Positions 16,268-23,756 are shown, numbered from the stretch's first letter. The stretch is DNA of 64,000 nt from JAJPXI01 sp051867655 (GCA_051867655.1 JBJDYV010000098.1:186001-250000), one strand, 5' to 3'. The notes: generated by a model from the sequence alone, not told the origin. Translations and numbers: made by a program.

Positions 16268-16774
16268 ATGGCTTATACAGCAGCAGTGATCACCATCAGC
16301 GACAAGGGTTCGGTGGGTCTGCGCGAGGATACCAGCGGCCCTGCCCTGTGCGAGATCCTGAAAAATGACGGCTGGGATGTGGTCTATACGACCATCATTC
16401 CCGATGAGCAGGACCAAATCAAGGCGGAGCTGATTGCCTGCGCTGACGAGCGCAAGATCACGCTGGTGCTGACCACGGGCGGCACCGGCTTCTCTCCCCG
16501 GGACGTTACTCCCGAGGCCACCATGGCCGTCGTGGAGCGTCCTACGCCCGGTATTCCGGAGCTGATGCGCGCGGAGAGTATGAAAATCACGGCCCACGGT
16601 TGTCTGAGCCGTTCCGCCGCCGGAATCCGCGGCAGAACGCTGATCATCAACCTGCCCGGCAGCAAAAAAGCGTCCACGGAGAATCTGAACGCCGTGCTTT
16701 CCCCGATCCGCCACGGCGTGGATATGCTCCTGTCTGCTGGCTCCGCCGACTGCGCGGAGCAGGCCGCGAAGTAA
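16268..16774 (+). CDS. Molybdopterin adenylyltransferase-type protein (MogA/MoaB)
   Basis: 168-aa single-domain MoCF-binding protein. AVITISDKGSVGLREDTSG, LVLTTGGTGFSPRDVTPEA and LINLPGSKKASTENL are the MPT and nucleotide contacts of the MoaB/MogA family, which adenylylates molybdopterin before MoeA acts. The RDVTPEAT motif matches the active enzymes. It lies 3 nt after the MobB-MoaC fusion and 10 nt before moaE. MogA versus MoaB naming cannot be settled from sequence alone. Confidence 0.93.
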   Translation: MAYTAAVITISDKGSVGLREDTSGPALCEILKNDGWDVVYTTIIPDEQDQIKAELIACADERKITLVLTTGGTGFSPRDVTPEATMAVVERPTPGIPELMRAESMKITAHGCLSRSAAGIRGRTLIINLPGSKKASTENLNAVLSPIRHGVDMLLSAGSADCAEQAAK

Positions 16775-16784
16775 AGGAGGCAGC

Positions 16785-17183
16785 ATGAATAAGAAAAAAA
16801 CTCCTCCTTCTATGGATGAATGGCTGCGGGAGGCCAAGGCTGACCCCAGCGCTGAGAAAATTGGAATGTATCTTGTCCATAACGGAACCGTACGCCTGAC
16901 TCCCAAGGCAAAAGTTCGCGGCGGTGACAAAGATGCAGGCAACGTGACCGGCATGCACTTCAGCTATGATGCCGATAAGGTCGCTGCCGCCGTGTCGGAG
17001 ACCTACAAAATGGAAGGAATCCACTATGTCCGCGCCTGGCTCAACTCCGGCGAGCTGAACGTAGGGGATGACATTATGTATGTATTGATCGGCGGGGATA
17101 TCCGCCCCCATGTCGTGGATGCGCTGCAGGCCCTTGTGGGAAAAATCAAGTCTGAGTGCGTCAACGAGACCGAACTATATTAA
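16785..17183 (+). CDS. moaE: Molybdopterin synthase catalytic subunit-like protein MoaE
   Basis: 132-aa MoaE-type protein, last gene of the operon, with the SD AAAGGAGG. MoaE receives sulfur from MoaD thiocarboxylate to turn cPMP into molybdopterin. The central GMHFSYDADKVAAAV and C-terminal YVLIGGDIRPHVVDALQALV segments fit; the N-terminal third is more divergent, so family assignment is good but not perfect. No moaD-like gene is present in the window, so the sulfur carrier must be encoded elsewhere. A strong terminator follows. Confidence 0.85.
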   Translation: MNKKKTPPSMDEWLREAKADPSAEKIGMYLVHNGTVRLTPKAKVRGGDKDAGNVTGMHFSYDADKVAAAVSETYKMEGIHYVRAWLNSGELNVGDDIMYVLIGGDIRPHVVDALQALVGKIKSECVNETELY

Positions 17184-17186
17184 GCA

Positions 17187-17225
17187 GAAACCGGTGCACC
17201 GCAGGGCGCACCGGTTTCTTTTTGG
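17187..17225. terminator. Terminator at the end of the mod-moa operon
   Basis: Perfect 11-bp stem, 17187-17197 with 17208-17218, followed by a T-run. A-rich sequence on the other side may allow it to serve the convergent cotJC gene as well. Confidence 0.9.
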
Positions 17226-17249
17226 AAGAAGGGCGGGGCAGGGGAGAGC

Positions 17250-17846
17250 TTACGCATCAAACGCCGGGTTGGTAAAGTAGACATTCTTCTGATCCATTTT
17301 TTCCTTGGCCAGGCGGATTCCTTCGCCAAAACGTTGAAAGTGAACAACCTCCCGCTCCCGGAGGAAGCGGATCACATCATTGACATCCGGGTCATCGGAC
17401 AAACGCAGGATATTGTCGTAGGTGACTCTGGCTTTCTGCTCGGCCGCCAGATCCTCTGTCAAGTCGGCGAGCACGTCACCCTTGACAGCCATGGAGGCTG
17501 CGCTCCAGGGGAAACCGGAAGCCGCGGTGGGGTAGACGCCCGTGGTGCGGTCCACAAAATAGGTATCAAACCCGGCCATCTTGATCTGCTCCTCGCTGAG
17601 GTTCCGGGTCAGCTGATGGACGATTGCGCCGATCATTTCAAGGTGACCCAATTCCTCGGTACCGATATCAGTCAGCAAGCCTTTCAGTTCAGGGTAGGGC
17701 ATTGCATACCGCTGGCTCAGGTAACGCAGGGACGCTCCCAACTCACCGTCTGGGCCGCCGTATTGGGAGATTATGACAGCCGCAAGTTTGGGGTTGCAGT
17801 TTTTGATTTTTACGGGATACTGCAGCTTCTTTTCATAAATAAACAT
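17250..17846 (-). CDS. cotJC: Spore coat manganese-catalase-like protein CotJC
   Basis: 198-aa member of the Mn-catalase family found in spore coats. Ferritin-like di-metal ligands are suggested by DIGTEELGHLEMI and later LAAEQKARVTYDNIL and REREVVHFQRFGEG. CotJC is laid on the forming spore with CotJA/CotJB and is regulated by sigma-E in Bacillus. The ATG at 17846 is preferred to the longer frame (17882) because GGAGG lies just upstream and it overlaps the previous stop by one base (TAATG). Confidence 0.93.
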   Translation of the reverse strand: MFIYEKKLQYPVKIKNCNPKLAAVIISQYGGPDGELGASLRYLSQRYAMPYPELKGLLTDIGTEELGHLEMIGAIVHQLTRNLSEEQIKMAGFDTYFVDRTTGVYPTAASGFPWSAASMAVKGDVLADLTEDLAAEQKARVTYDNILRLSDDPDVNDVIRFLREREVVHFQRFGEGIRLAKEKMDQKNVYFTNPAFDA

Positions 17847-18301
17847 TATTTTTCCCCTCCTTCCTGGAAGTTCCAGGGCCAAGGATCTTTGAGCCAGGTA
17901 TAGCAGTCACCGGCGGCGGCAGCCGTCTGGGTCAGCGGACCGTACATGGCCTCATACCGGGCGCGCCCCTCTTTTTCCAGGGCTGCATATTGCTGAAAAA
18001 GCTCAAACGCCTCCTTGTCGCCCTGATGTGTATCCAGATACAGGCCAAGCTCCACCAGCACAAACTCCAGTGCCTGCAGTTCAGCCAGGGGGCCATTGAC
18101 TACGTTTGCAGCGGTTGCTTTTACTTTAAATGGTAAATTCAATCCGGGGAAGAGCGTGCCGTTATTCAGCGCTTCCGCCTGGTTATACTTTTTACTGCCC
18201 GTCTGTTGAAAAGGAACATAGGGAACCGCCAGAGGCGCACAAGACGGCAGAGTACCGCAGTTGTCCGCGCAGGCGTTGGTCATGTTATTTTCGGGATTCA
18301 A
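17846..18301 (-). CDS. cotJA-cotJB: CotJA-CotJB fusion spore coat protein
   Basis: 151-aa protein joining two normally separate coat proteins. Residues 22-60 match CotJA (APLAVPYVPFQ, GTLFPGLNLPF); residues 70-145 match CotJB (ELQALEFVLVELGLYLDTH, RYEAMYGPLT, WLKDPWPWNF). The reading frame is continuous through a short linker. The start is TTG at 18301, since AAGGAGG lies 8 nt before it; ATG 18283 is the alternative. It is coupled to cotJC by a one-base overlap. The 5' leader contains a CGAAGGG/CCCTTCG hairpin at 18326-18347. Part of the mother-cell coat assembly. Confidence 0.9.
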   Translation of the reverse strand: MNPENNMTNACADNCGTLPSCAPLAVPYVPFQQTGSKKYNQAEALNNGTLFPGLNLPFKVKATAANVVNGPLAELQALEFVLVELGLYLDTHQGDKEAFELFQQYAALEKEGRARYEAMYGPLTQTAAAAGDCYTWLKDPWPWNFQEGGEK

Positions 18302-18383
18302 GTCGTATTCCTCCTTGTAGTCTTTCGAAGGGGAAACGTTCCCTTCGTTCCATCATATGCGACAGACTGCGATTGGAAACTAC

Positions 18384-18412
18384 TTTAAATCCTACGGCGG
18401 ATATGTTATAAT
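18384..18412 (+). promoter_or_regulatory. Extended -10 promoter upstream of cwlD-like gene
   Basis: TATAAT at 18407-18412 is preceded by TG (18404-18405), an extended -10, with TTTAAA (four of six) at 18384-18389, 17 bp upstream. It would drive the amidase-radA transcription unit from a vegetative (sigma-A) promoter. Confidence 0.6.
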
Positions 18413-18469
18413 AAAGAAGCGGGAATACAAATGGACGACCCCTCATAGATTTCAGAGGGGGTGTTCGCG

Positions 18470-19213
18470 ATGAAAAACAAGCGTTCCGGAAAGTATCTCT
18501 CTGCGGCAGTCGTCATTGCCCTGGCCCTTGGTACAGCGGCCTGCTTTTTTCAGAAACCGGAGGCCGTTGACAGCACCTTTGCGCCCGCGCGTTTTTCGGG
18601 AGAGACAGTCGTGATTGACGCAGGACACGGCGGGGAGGATGGCGGCGCAGTGTCTGTTTCCGGTGCGATTGAAAGCCATATAAACTTGGCCATTGCTCTG
18701 CGTTTGGACCAGATTTTGGGCCTGTACGGTGTCAATACTGTCCTTCTGCGGGACAGTGATGTTTCTCTCCATGACCCGGATGCCCAAACCCTGCGGGAGA
18801 AAAAAGTCTCCGATCTGCACAACCGCGTGGCTGCGATCGAGGCACTGGAAAACCCAATTTTGATCAGTATTCATCAGAACACTTATACAAGCAGCCAGTA
18901 TCACGGCGCGCAGGTGTTTTACGCCAACGGCGAGTTGAGTTTGCCTTTCGCTCAAATCACTCAAGTTACCTTAAAGCAGGCGTTGGATCCGAACAATGAG
19001 CGTCAGCCGACTGCAATTCCTGAAAGTGTCTATCTGATGAATCATATTTCCTGTAGGGCGATCCTGGTCGAGTGTGGCTTTCTGTCCAATCCACAGGAAG
19101 ACGCACTTCTGCAATCGCCTGATTATCAGACAAAACTGGCTGCTGCCCTGGCGGGAGCTTATCTGAGCTATCAACAAACGAACCTGGAAGGGGAGACCCC
19201 CGATGCCTCCTAA
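18470..19213 (+). CDS. cwlD: N-acetylmuramoyl-L-alanine amidase, CwlD-like
   Basis: 247-aa exported Amidase_3 enzyme. The N-terminal hydrophobic segment (YLSAAVVIALALGTAACF) acts as signal or anchor. Catalytic elements: VVIDAGHGGEDGG (zinc His), ESHINLAIA (zinc Glu), LISIHQNTY (zinc His), AILVECGFLSN (catalytic Glu). The LREKKVSDLHNRVA insert and overall layout resemble CwlD, which with PdaA makes muramic lactam in spore cortex, needed for germination. ATG 18470 is preferred to GTG 18461, which overlaps the SD AGAGGGGG. Its last 11 nt overlap radA. Confidence 0.85.
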   Translation: MKNKRSGKYLSAAVVIALALGTAACFFQKPEAVDSTFAPARFSGETVVIDAGHGGEDGGAVSVSGAIESHINLAIALRLDQILGLYGVNTVLLRDSDVSLHDPDAQTLREKKVSDLHNRVAAIEALENPILISIHQNTYTSSQYHGAQVFYANGELSLPFAQITQVTLKQALDPNNERQPTAIPESVYLMNHISCRAILVECGFLSNPQEDALLQSPDYQTKLAAALAGAYLSYQQTNLEGETPDAS

Positions 19214-20576
19214 GGCAAAAACTGTTTTTTACTGCACAGAATGCGGAAATGAAACCCCCAAATGGGCGGGGCAGTGCCCGTCCTGCCGGGCCTGGAACAC
19301 CTTGGTGGAGCAGCCTGCCGAACCGAAAAAGAAAGCCTCTTCAAGCAGTTCTGGCGGCGCATTGCGCACCGCTGTCAACCACCCCAGGCCGATTTCCCAA
19401 GTGGAAACCACCGACGCGCTTCGCTTCGACACGGGCATGTCTGAACTGGACCGGGTCCTGGGCGGCGGCGCTGTAAAAGGCTCCCTGGTCCTGGTGGGCG
19501 GCGCGCCCGGTATCGGCAAATCGACCCTGATGCTGCAAATTTGCGACAGCCTTTGCCGTTTTGCCACGGTTTTATATGTATCCGGTGAGGAATCCGAACG
19601 GCAGATCAAGCTGCGGGCTGAACGCCTGAAGGTCCGGGGAGAGGGCCTGTACCTGCTGGCTGAAACTAACCTGGAGGACGTGGTGGATGCGGTGCATGAA
19701 CTCAAGCCCGATGTGCTGATTGTGGACTCCATCCAGACTCTTTACAACGGTGATTTGACCGCCGCCCCCGGCAGTATCGGCCAGGTAAAGGACTGTACCA
19801 TGACCCTGATGCAGCTTGCAAAAGGGGAGGGGATCACGGTTTTTGTCATCGGACATGTAAACAAGGAAGGCTCGATTGCCGGTCCCAAAGTGCTGGAACA
19901 CATGGTAGACTGCGTTCTCTATTTTGAAGGAGAACAGCACAACTCCTACCGAATTCTTCGGGCCGCCAAAAACCGTTTTGGCGCGACCAATGAGATCGGC
20001 GTGTTTGATATGGGCGACAACGGGCTGGAGGAAGTGCCCAATCCCTCGGAAACCTTGCTTTCCGGCCGTCCGCTGGATACGCCGGGCACCTGTGTCACCT
20101 GCGTGATGGAGGGCGTGCGCCCCGTCCTGGCAGAGGTACAAGCCCTGCTGGCACCCAGCAGCTTCGGAAATCCGCGTCGAAACAGCAACGGCTTTGACTA
20201 CAACCGGGCCATGATGCTTTTGGCTGTCCTGGAAAAACGTGGGGGGTTACTGCTGGGTAGCTGCGACGCCTACATCAACGTCATCGGCGGATTGTCACTG
20301 GACGAGCCCGCCGCCGACCTGGCACTGCTCATCGCACTGGCTTCCAGTTTTCGGGACAAGCCTGTGCCCGGCGATCTTGCCGCCATCGGTGAGGTCGGAC
20401 TGACCGGAGAGCTGCGTTCAGTCAACGCCCTGGGACAGCGCTTGTCCGAAGTTCGCCGGTTAGGCTTTACCAAGTGTCTGATCCCGGCTCGCAGCAGCAG
20501 AAAACTGACTGAGCCGGAAGGGCTACAGCTGATCCGAGTCAAAAACATTCGGGAAGCCCTGGCCGCCATTTTGTGA
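19203..20576 (+). CDS. radA: DNA repair protein RadA
   Basis: 457-aa RadA (Sms), a DnaB-like helicase that aids branch migration in recombinational repair. In order: N-terminal C4 zinc finger (CTECGNETPKWAGQCPSC), RecA-like ATPase with GGAPGIGKSTLM (Walker A) and VLIVDSIQT (Walker B), the RadA-specific KNRFG motif in AAKNRFGATNEIG, and a C-terminal Lon-like domain (NVIGGLSLDEPAADLAL). Length is normal. It overlaps cwlD by 11 nt. Its 3' end overlaps a small gene on the other strand. Confidence 0.98.
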   Translation: MPPKAKTVFYCTECGNETPKWAGQCPSCRAWNTLVEQPAEPKKKASSSSSGGALRTAVNHPRPISQVETTDALRFDTGMSELDRVLGGGAVKGSLVLVGGAPGIGKSTLMLQICDSLCRFATVLYVSGEESERQIKLRAERLKVRGEGLYLLAETNLEDVVDAVHELKPDVLIVDSIQTLYNGDLTAAPGSIGQVKDCTMTLMQLAKGEGITVFVIGHVNKEGSIAGPKVLEHMVDCVLYFEGEQHNSYRILRAAKNRFGATNEIGVFDMGDNGLEEVPNPSETLLSGRPLDTPGTCVTCVMEGVRPVLAEVQALLAPSSFGNPRRNSNGFDYNRAMMLLAVLEKRGGLLLGSCDAYINVIGGLSLDEPAADLALLIALASSFRDKPVPGDLAAIGEVGLTGELRSVNALGQRLSEVRRLGFTKCLIPARSSRKLTEPEGLQLIRVKNIREALAAIL

Positions 20577-20708
20577 GCTTCCGCGCCTCGGAACAAAATT
20601 GACGCAAGGATTTTCCTTGCTGGGCACACCGCCAGATACGGCGCGCTCCAGGGAACAGTAACCATCCAACTGATACAGACATTCGCTGGTACAGACAATG
20701 AGACTCAT
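20523..20708 (-). CDS. Small cysteine-rich protein, convergent with radA
   Basis: 61-aa reading frame whose first 41 residues match a small Clostridia family of unknown function (often mislabelled hydroxymyristoyl-ACP dehydratase): four cysteines spaced C6-x3-C10-x7-C18-x16-C35 with CLYQLDGYCSLE between them, ending CVNFVPR. The last 54 nt overlap the 3' end of radA on the opposite strand. The Cys pattern suggests a metal-binding knuckle. The SD is weak (GGGATGATC region), and no promoter is obvious, so the call rests on the motif. Function unknown. Confidence 0.55.
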   Translation of the reverse strand: MSLIVCTSECLYQLDGYCSLERAVSGGVPSKENPCVNFVPRRGSSQNGGQGFPNVFDSDQL

Positions 20709-20802
20709 AAAAGATCATCCCATCAATTTGTGTTGCTCGTAGTCTGCCCAAAGCCGTTGCTTTTATTTTTTACGCCAGCTGGCAAATGAAGGAGGAACAA
20801 CA

Positions 20803-20907
20803 ATGCTTTCGGATATTCTTGAAATTCTTAAAGTCGTTCTCATCTTTTTTGCGATCATGGCCATCTGCGCAGCATTTGACCGTTTTCTCAGAAACAGAAA
20901 AAAGTAA
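20803..20907 (+). CDS. 34-aa single-pass membrane peptide
   Basis: Short frame of 34 codons with a strong SD, AAGGAGGA, 6 nt before its ATG. The peptide begins MLSDILEILK, has a hydrophobic helix VVLIFFAIMAICAAF (about residues 11-25) and ends in a basic tail RFLRNRKK, the usual look of a small inner-membrane protein with a cytoplasmic C-terminus. It lies alone between radA and a structured RNA that precedes a Xer recombinase. No family is recognised. SD quality and composition make it a likely real gene or leader peptide. Confidence 0.6.
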   Translation: MLSDILEILKVVLIFFAIMAICAAFDRFLRNRKK

Positions 20908-20932
20908 TTTCGCATTTCAATGGAAGGGAGGC

Positions 20933-21036
20933 TGTCTGAGGATACGTTCAGGTGAACAAAATAAAAATTTTGTTCACCTGAGAAGGGGCAGAAAGCCCAT
21001 TTTTACGGTTTTCAGGCCCTTTTGACGTTTCAGACA
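20933..21036 (+). ncRNA. Predicted three-way-junction RNA upstream of xer gene
   Basis: A 104-nt block folds into three helices. P1: TGTCTGA/TCAGACA (20933-20939, 21030-21036) continued by ACGT/ACGT (20944-20947, 21025-21028). P2: a perfect 15-bp hairpin, 20948-20962 with 20967-20981, AAAA loop. P3: AAGGGGC/GCCCTTT (20983-20989, 21016-21022), which can rearrange into a small GGGC/GCCC hairpin (20986-20989, 20995-20998). It ends 5 nt before a start codon that has no SD. No known RNA family is recognised. Pairings are seen; an RNA role is inferred, and a DNA operator or mobile palindrome remains possible. Confidence 0.5.
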
Positions 21037-21041
21037 CTGAT

Positions 21042-22022
21042 ATGGACTATCGCAGCCAAGCTCCTGGCGTTTTGCGGGATTTTCTCACTTACCACGAAAC
21101 GATCCAAGGTCACTCAAAAAAGACTGTAGACGAATACTTTTTGGACCTGCGCACCTTTTTCCGTTATTTAAAGCTGCAAAGAAATCTTGTGCCGCGTACA
21201 ACAGAATTTGATCAGATCACCATTGATGACGTTTCGCTGGATCTGCTGGCCTCTGTCACGTTGACCGACGTATACGACTTTATGAATTACCTCAGCCGTG
21301 ACCGTGGCCTGGGCGCGCCTGCCAGAGCCCGCAAGATTTCCGCGATCCGCTCTTTTTATAAATATTTGACGGTTAAAGCTAAGCTGATCCCGGAAAATCC
21401 CTTGCTGGATCTGGATTCACCCCGGCTGAAGAAGTCGCTGCCGCGCTATCTGGACTTGGATCAAAGCATCCAATTACTGGAAAGCGTGAAGGGTGCCAAT
21501 CAGGAGCGGGATTACTGTATTTTAACTCTGTTTCTGAACTGCGGTCTGCGGATCTCCGAGCTGATCGGCCTGAATCTGCGGGATATCCAGGGTGACCAGC
21601 TGCGTGTGCTGGGCAAAGGCAATAAGGAACGCGTGGTTTTTCTCAATGACGCCTGCCAACAAGCCATTGCCAGCTGGTTGGAAGTGCGCTCTGCGCGAGG
21701 TTCCGCCGACCCAAACGCCCTGTTTATCAGCAGTCAGAGCCGCAAGCGGATCAGCAAATCGGCGGTGGAAAAGCTGGTCAAGAAGCATCTCACGGTCGCC
21801 GGACTGGACAGCAGCCAGTATTCGCCTCACAAGCTGCGCCACACGGCTGCCACGCTTATGCTGCAAAACGGAGTCGATGTACGCACCCTGCAAGAGGTAC
21901 TGGGGCACGACAATCTGAATACCACACAAATTTACACGCATGTGGACAATGAAAATCTGCGCTCCGCCGCCAAAGCCAATCCTCTGGGCAAGGTGAAGAA
22001 AAAAGCTGAAAAAGAGAGCTGA
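21042..22022 (+). CDS. Tyrosine recombinase, XerC/XerD type
   Basis: 326-aa phage-integrase-family recombinase. N-terminal SAM-like domain (FLTYHETIQGHSKKTVDEY) and catalytic domain with the Arg of CGLRISELIGL, a Lys in GKGNKERVV, HKLRH (His-x-x-Arg), GHDNLNTTQIY (second His and nucleophilic Tyr). Two such genes occur in this window (see 31608), consistent with a XerC/XerD pair resolving chromosome dimers, but which is which is unclear. No SD is visible before ATG 21042; the leader is the predicted three-way junction, so translation start control is unusual. Ends at a terminator. Confidence 0.9.
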   Translation: MDYRSQAPGVLRDFLTYHETIQGHSKKTVDEYFLDLRTFFRYLKLQRNLVPRTTEFDQITIDDVSLDLLASVTLTDVYDFMNYLSRDRGLGAPARARKISAIRSFYKYLTVKAKLIPENPLLDLDSPRLKKSLPRYLDLDQSIQLLESVKGANQERDYCILTLFLNCGLRISELIGLNLRDIQGDQLRVLGKGNKERVVFLNDACQQAIASWLEVRSARGSADPNALFISSQSRKRISKSAVEKLVKKHLTVAGLDSSQYSPHKLRHTAATLMLQNGVDVRTLQEVLGHDNLNTTQIYTHVDNENLRSAAKANPLGKVKKKAEKES

Positions 22023-22054
22023 AAAGCCTAGAACCGCAATGGTTCCGGGCTTTT
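22022..22054 (+). terminator. Terminator of the xer gene
   Basis: AAAAGCC (22022-22028)/GGCTTTT (22048-22054) enclosing GAACC/GGTTC (22031-22035, 22041-22045), T-rich end. It separates two convergent genes. Confidence 0.85.
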
Positions 22055-22574
22055 ATGCTCCGGGCGTCCAGGCACCCAGTATATGCAAAAATCGGATCTC
22101 CTGAAAGGGATAACTGCTCAGCGGCCGCCAATCGGCATCATAAGAATGTGCCGCAACCAAGGTATTTTCCAATGTGGGCGGAAAGCCTATCGCCACGATA
22201 ATCGGCGTATGGCCAAATTCTTCCGGTTGAAAGCGTAGCTGCGCAAAGTCACCGGGCAGCAATCCGTTCAGATCAGTTTGAACGGCAAAGGGACCGGGTG
22301 AGATTTTGTCACGGGTCAGAAAATTATAGAAATACTGCACTCCGGTCCAGGCAGGAGCCTTTCGATTTGCATCAATATAATACCAGCCAAAGGTCGGTGT
22401 GAAATTCATGATTCCAGTGCCTTCATAAAGACACTGAGAGGCAAAATTGGTGCAGTCTCCCCCGATCTCCTCATAGTCGAAATAGGCCGGATTTCTGCCA
22501 TAGGCCCACTTGTGGGCATAGGATACGGCGGCAGCGCGGTCATAGGGTACCAGCACGGCATTGACAGGCGGCAC
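22053..22574 (-). CDS. Amidase-domain (NlpC/P60-like) protein, PF12671 type
   Basis: 173-aa protein matching the putative amidase domain (Amidase_6). AAAVSYAHKWAYGRNPAYF starts the domain, GGDCTNFASQCLY holds the expected catalytic Cys and FGHTPIIVAIG the His; LLPGDFAQL is typical as well. Members hydrolyse cell-wall or peptide amide bonds. The start used is GTG at 22574, with GGGAAGGG about 10 nt upstream; no signal peptide is visible from here, so either it acts inside the cell (for example in the forespore or mother cell) or the true N-terminus differs. Monocistronic. Confidence 0.85.
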   Translation of the reverse strand: MPPVNAVLVPYDRAAAVSYAHKWAYGRNPAYFDYEEIGGDCTNFASQCLYEGTGIMNFTPTFGWYYIDANRKAPAWTGVQYFYNFLTRDKISPGPFAVQTDLNGLLPGDFAQLRFQPEEFGHTPIIVAIGFPPTLENTLVAAHSYDADWRPLSSYPFQEIRFLHILGAWTPGA

Positions 22575-22638
22575 AGCGGCTCATCCCTTCCCTTTTAAGG
22601 TCCGGTTCATCCTATGCCCGCCCGAAGACCTTGTGATA

Positions 22639-22676
22639 AAAAAAGAGACGCCGCCGTATGGCAGCGTCTCTTTTTT
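22639..22676 (-). terminator. Terminator of the zinc-ribbon gene
   Basis: AAAAAGAGACGC (from 22639) pairs with GCGTCTCTTTTT (22664-22676), with an inner GCC/GGC extension and GTAT loop; T-runs on both strands. Confidence 0.88.
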
Positions 22677-22694
22677 CTTTTCTGCAAATGGCAA

Positions 22695-22973
22695 TTAGCC
22701 TTGCTCACGCATACGAGCGAAGCAGTCGCTGCAGTAAACGGGACGGTCGGACTTGGGCTCAAAGGGAACCTTAGCCTCGCCGCCGCAGGCAGCGCAGGTA
22801 GCAGTGAAGTACTCACGGGGACCGCGGGCAGCAGCCTTGCGAGCGTCACGGCAAGCCTTGCAGCGCTGGGGCTCGTTCTGGAACCCACGCTCAGCATAGA
22901 ACTCCTGCTCACCGGCGGTGAACACGAACTCCTGACCACATTCCTTGCATACCAGAGTCTTGTCTTCGTACAT
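22695..22973 (-). CDS. Zinc-ribbon protein (zf-trcl / CXXC type)
   Basis: 92-aa protein with four CxxC pairs: CKECG and CKACR in the N-terminal half, CAACGG and CSDCF in the C-terminal half, with PKSDRPVYC before the last. This is the zinc-ribbon pattern of the zf-trcl/CXXC_CXXC family found across Clostridia, of unknown function, perhaps nucleic-acid binding. An SD GAGAGGG lies upstream of the ATG. It follows sigH by about 70 nt on the same strand and may share its transcript. Confidence 0.88.
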   Translation of the reverse strand: MYEDKTLVCKECGQEFVFTAGEQEFYAERGFQNEPQRCKACRDARKAAARGPREYFTATCAACGGEAKVPFEPKSDRPVYCSDCFARMREQG

Positions 22974-23044
22974 TACAAATACCCTCTCTTTGACTTCCCA
23001 GGTCCGGAAATACCGACATTGCTGGGACGAAATAAATATTGCGT

Positions 23045-23680
23045 TCAGCTTTTGCTGAATTCGCCAGAAGAAAAGTGCTGTGCCAACTTGCGCCTGATGC
23101 GCTGGACAGCATTGTCCACCGATTTCGGGGACCGTTTGACCTGAGCTGCAATTTCCTGGTATGAAAGACCTTCCAGGTAATAACTCAGGACATTTGCTTC
23201 GAAACCGGACAATTGACCTTTTGCTATGTCCAGATGCTCCTGCAGCTCTTCCCTGCTGATGAGTACATCTTCAGGGTTCTTCTGCGGCAGGCCAGCGGCC
23301 ATAAAAGAAGGGAAATCGGTGATCCCGTCAAAAGAGGGGGTTTCGAAAGAGATATAGCTGTTTAGGGGTGTATGCTTTCCGCTGGATGCAGACCGTACCG
23401 CTGAAATCAGGCGGCTCTTGATGCAAACCTCTGCATAGGTCCGAAAGGAAGCGGCTTTCTCCGTCCGAAAGGAACGGATCGCGGAAAGTAAACCGAGCAT
23501 CCCTTCCTGGATCAAATCCTCACTATCGCCGCCGGCCAAAAAAAAGGGACGGGCACAGACACGCACCAAGCGGTTGTAGCGCATCACAAGTTCTTCCTCT
23601 GCGATGCGGTCGCCTGAGGCAGCCCTCGCACAAAGTTCTTCATCGGAAGAAGCGCTGTCGATAGTTGAAAGTTGATCCAT
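23045..23680 (-). CDS. sigH: RNA polymerase sigma-H factor
   Basis: 211-aa sigma-70-family factor matching SigH (sigma-30), the early sporulation/stationary-phase sigma. Region 2: RPFFLAGGDSEDLIQEGMLGLLSAIRSF with RTYAEVCIKSRLISAVRSA; the SigH-specific PLNSYISFETPSFD follows; region 4: LEGLSYQEIAAQVKRSPKSVDNAVQRI helix-turn-helix. In Bacillus it transcribes spo0A, spoIIA and ftsZ promoters. The ATG has AAAGGAG upstream, and a strong vegetative promoter lies at 23700-23729, so it is well expressed before sporulation. Confidence 0.95.
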   Translation of the reverse strand: MDQLSTIDSASSDEELCARAASGDRIAEEELVMRYNRLVRVCARPFFLAGGDSEDLIQEGMLGLLSAIRSFRTEKAASFRTYAEVCIKSRLISAVRSASSGKHTPLNSYISFETPSFDGITDFPSFMAAGLPQKNPEDVLISREELQEHLDIAKGQLSGFEANVLSYYLEGLSYQEIAAQVKRSPKSVDNAVQRIRRKLAQHFSSGEFSKS

Positions 23681-23699
23681 ATAGGGAACTCCTTTTGAT

Positions 23700-23729
23700 A
23701 TTATAACTGCAAATATGGTAAAATGTCAA
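23700..23729 (-). promoter_or_regulatory. Sigma-A promoter of sigH
   Basis: On the minus strand, TTGACA (23724-23729) and TATAAT (23700-23705) are both perfect hexamers, 18 bp apart. It lies in the AT-rich gap after glmM, about 15 nt upstream of the sigH SD. Confidence 0.85.
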
Positions 23730-23756
23730 TAGTTTATGCAATTTATTTTGCAAATT

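Noticed and set aside
15386..16954. 522-codon minus-strand frame rich in His and Gly opposite the moa genes
   Set aside because: Antisense to three well-supported cofactor genes; composition typical of a shadow frame.
20948..20981. LexA/SOS-type operator (GAAC...GTTC) in the hairpin before the recombinase gene
   Set aside because: The GAAC and GTTC halves are separated by 14 nt rather than 4, so it does not fit the Gram-positive LexA box.
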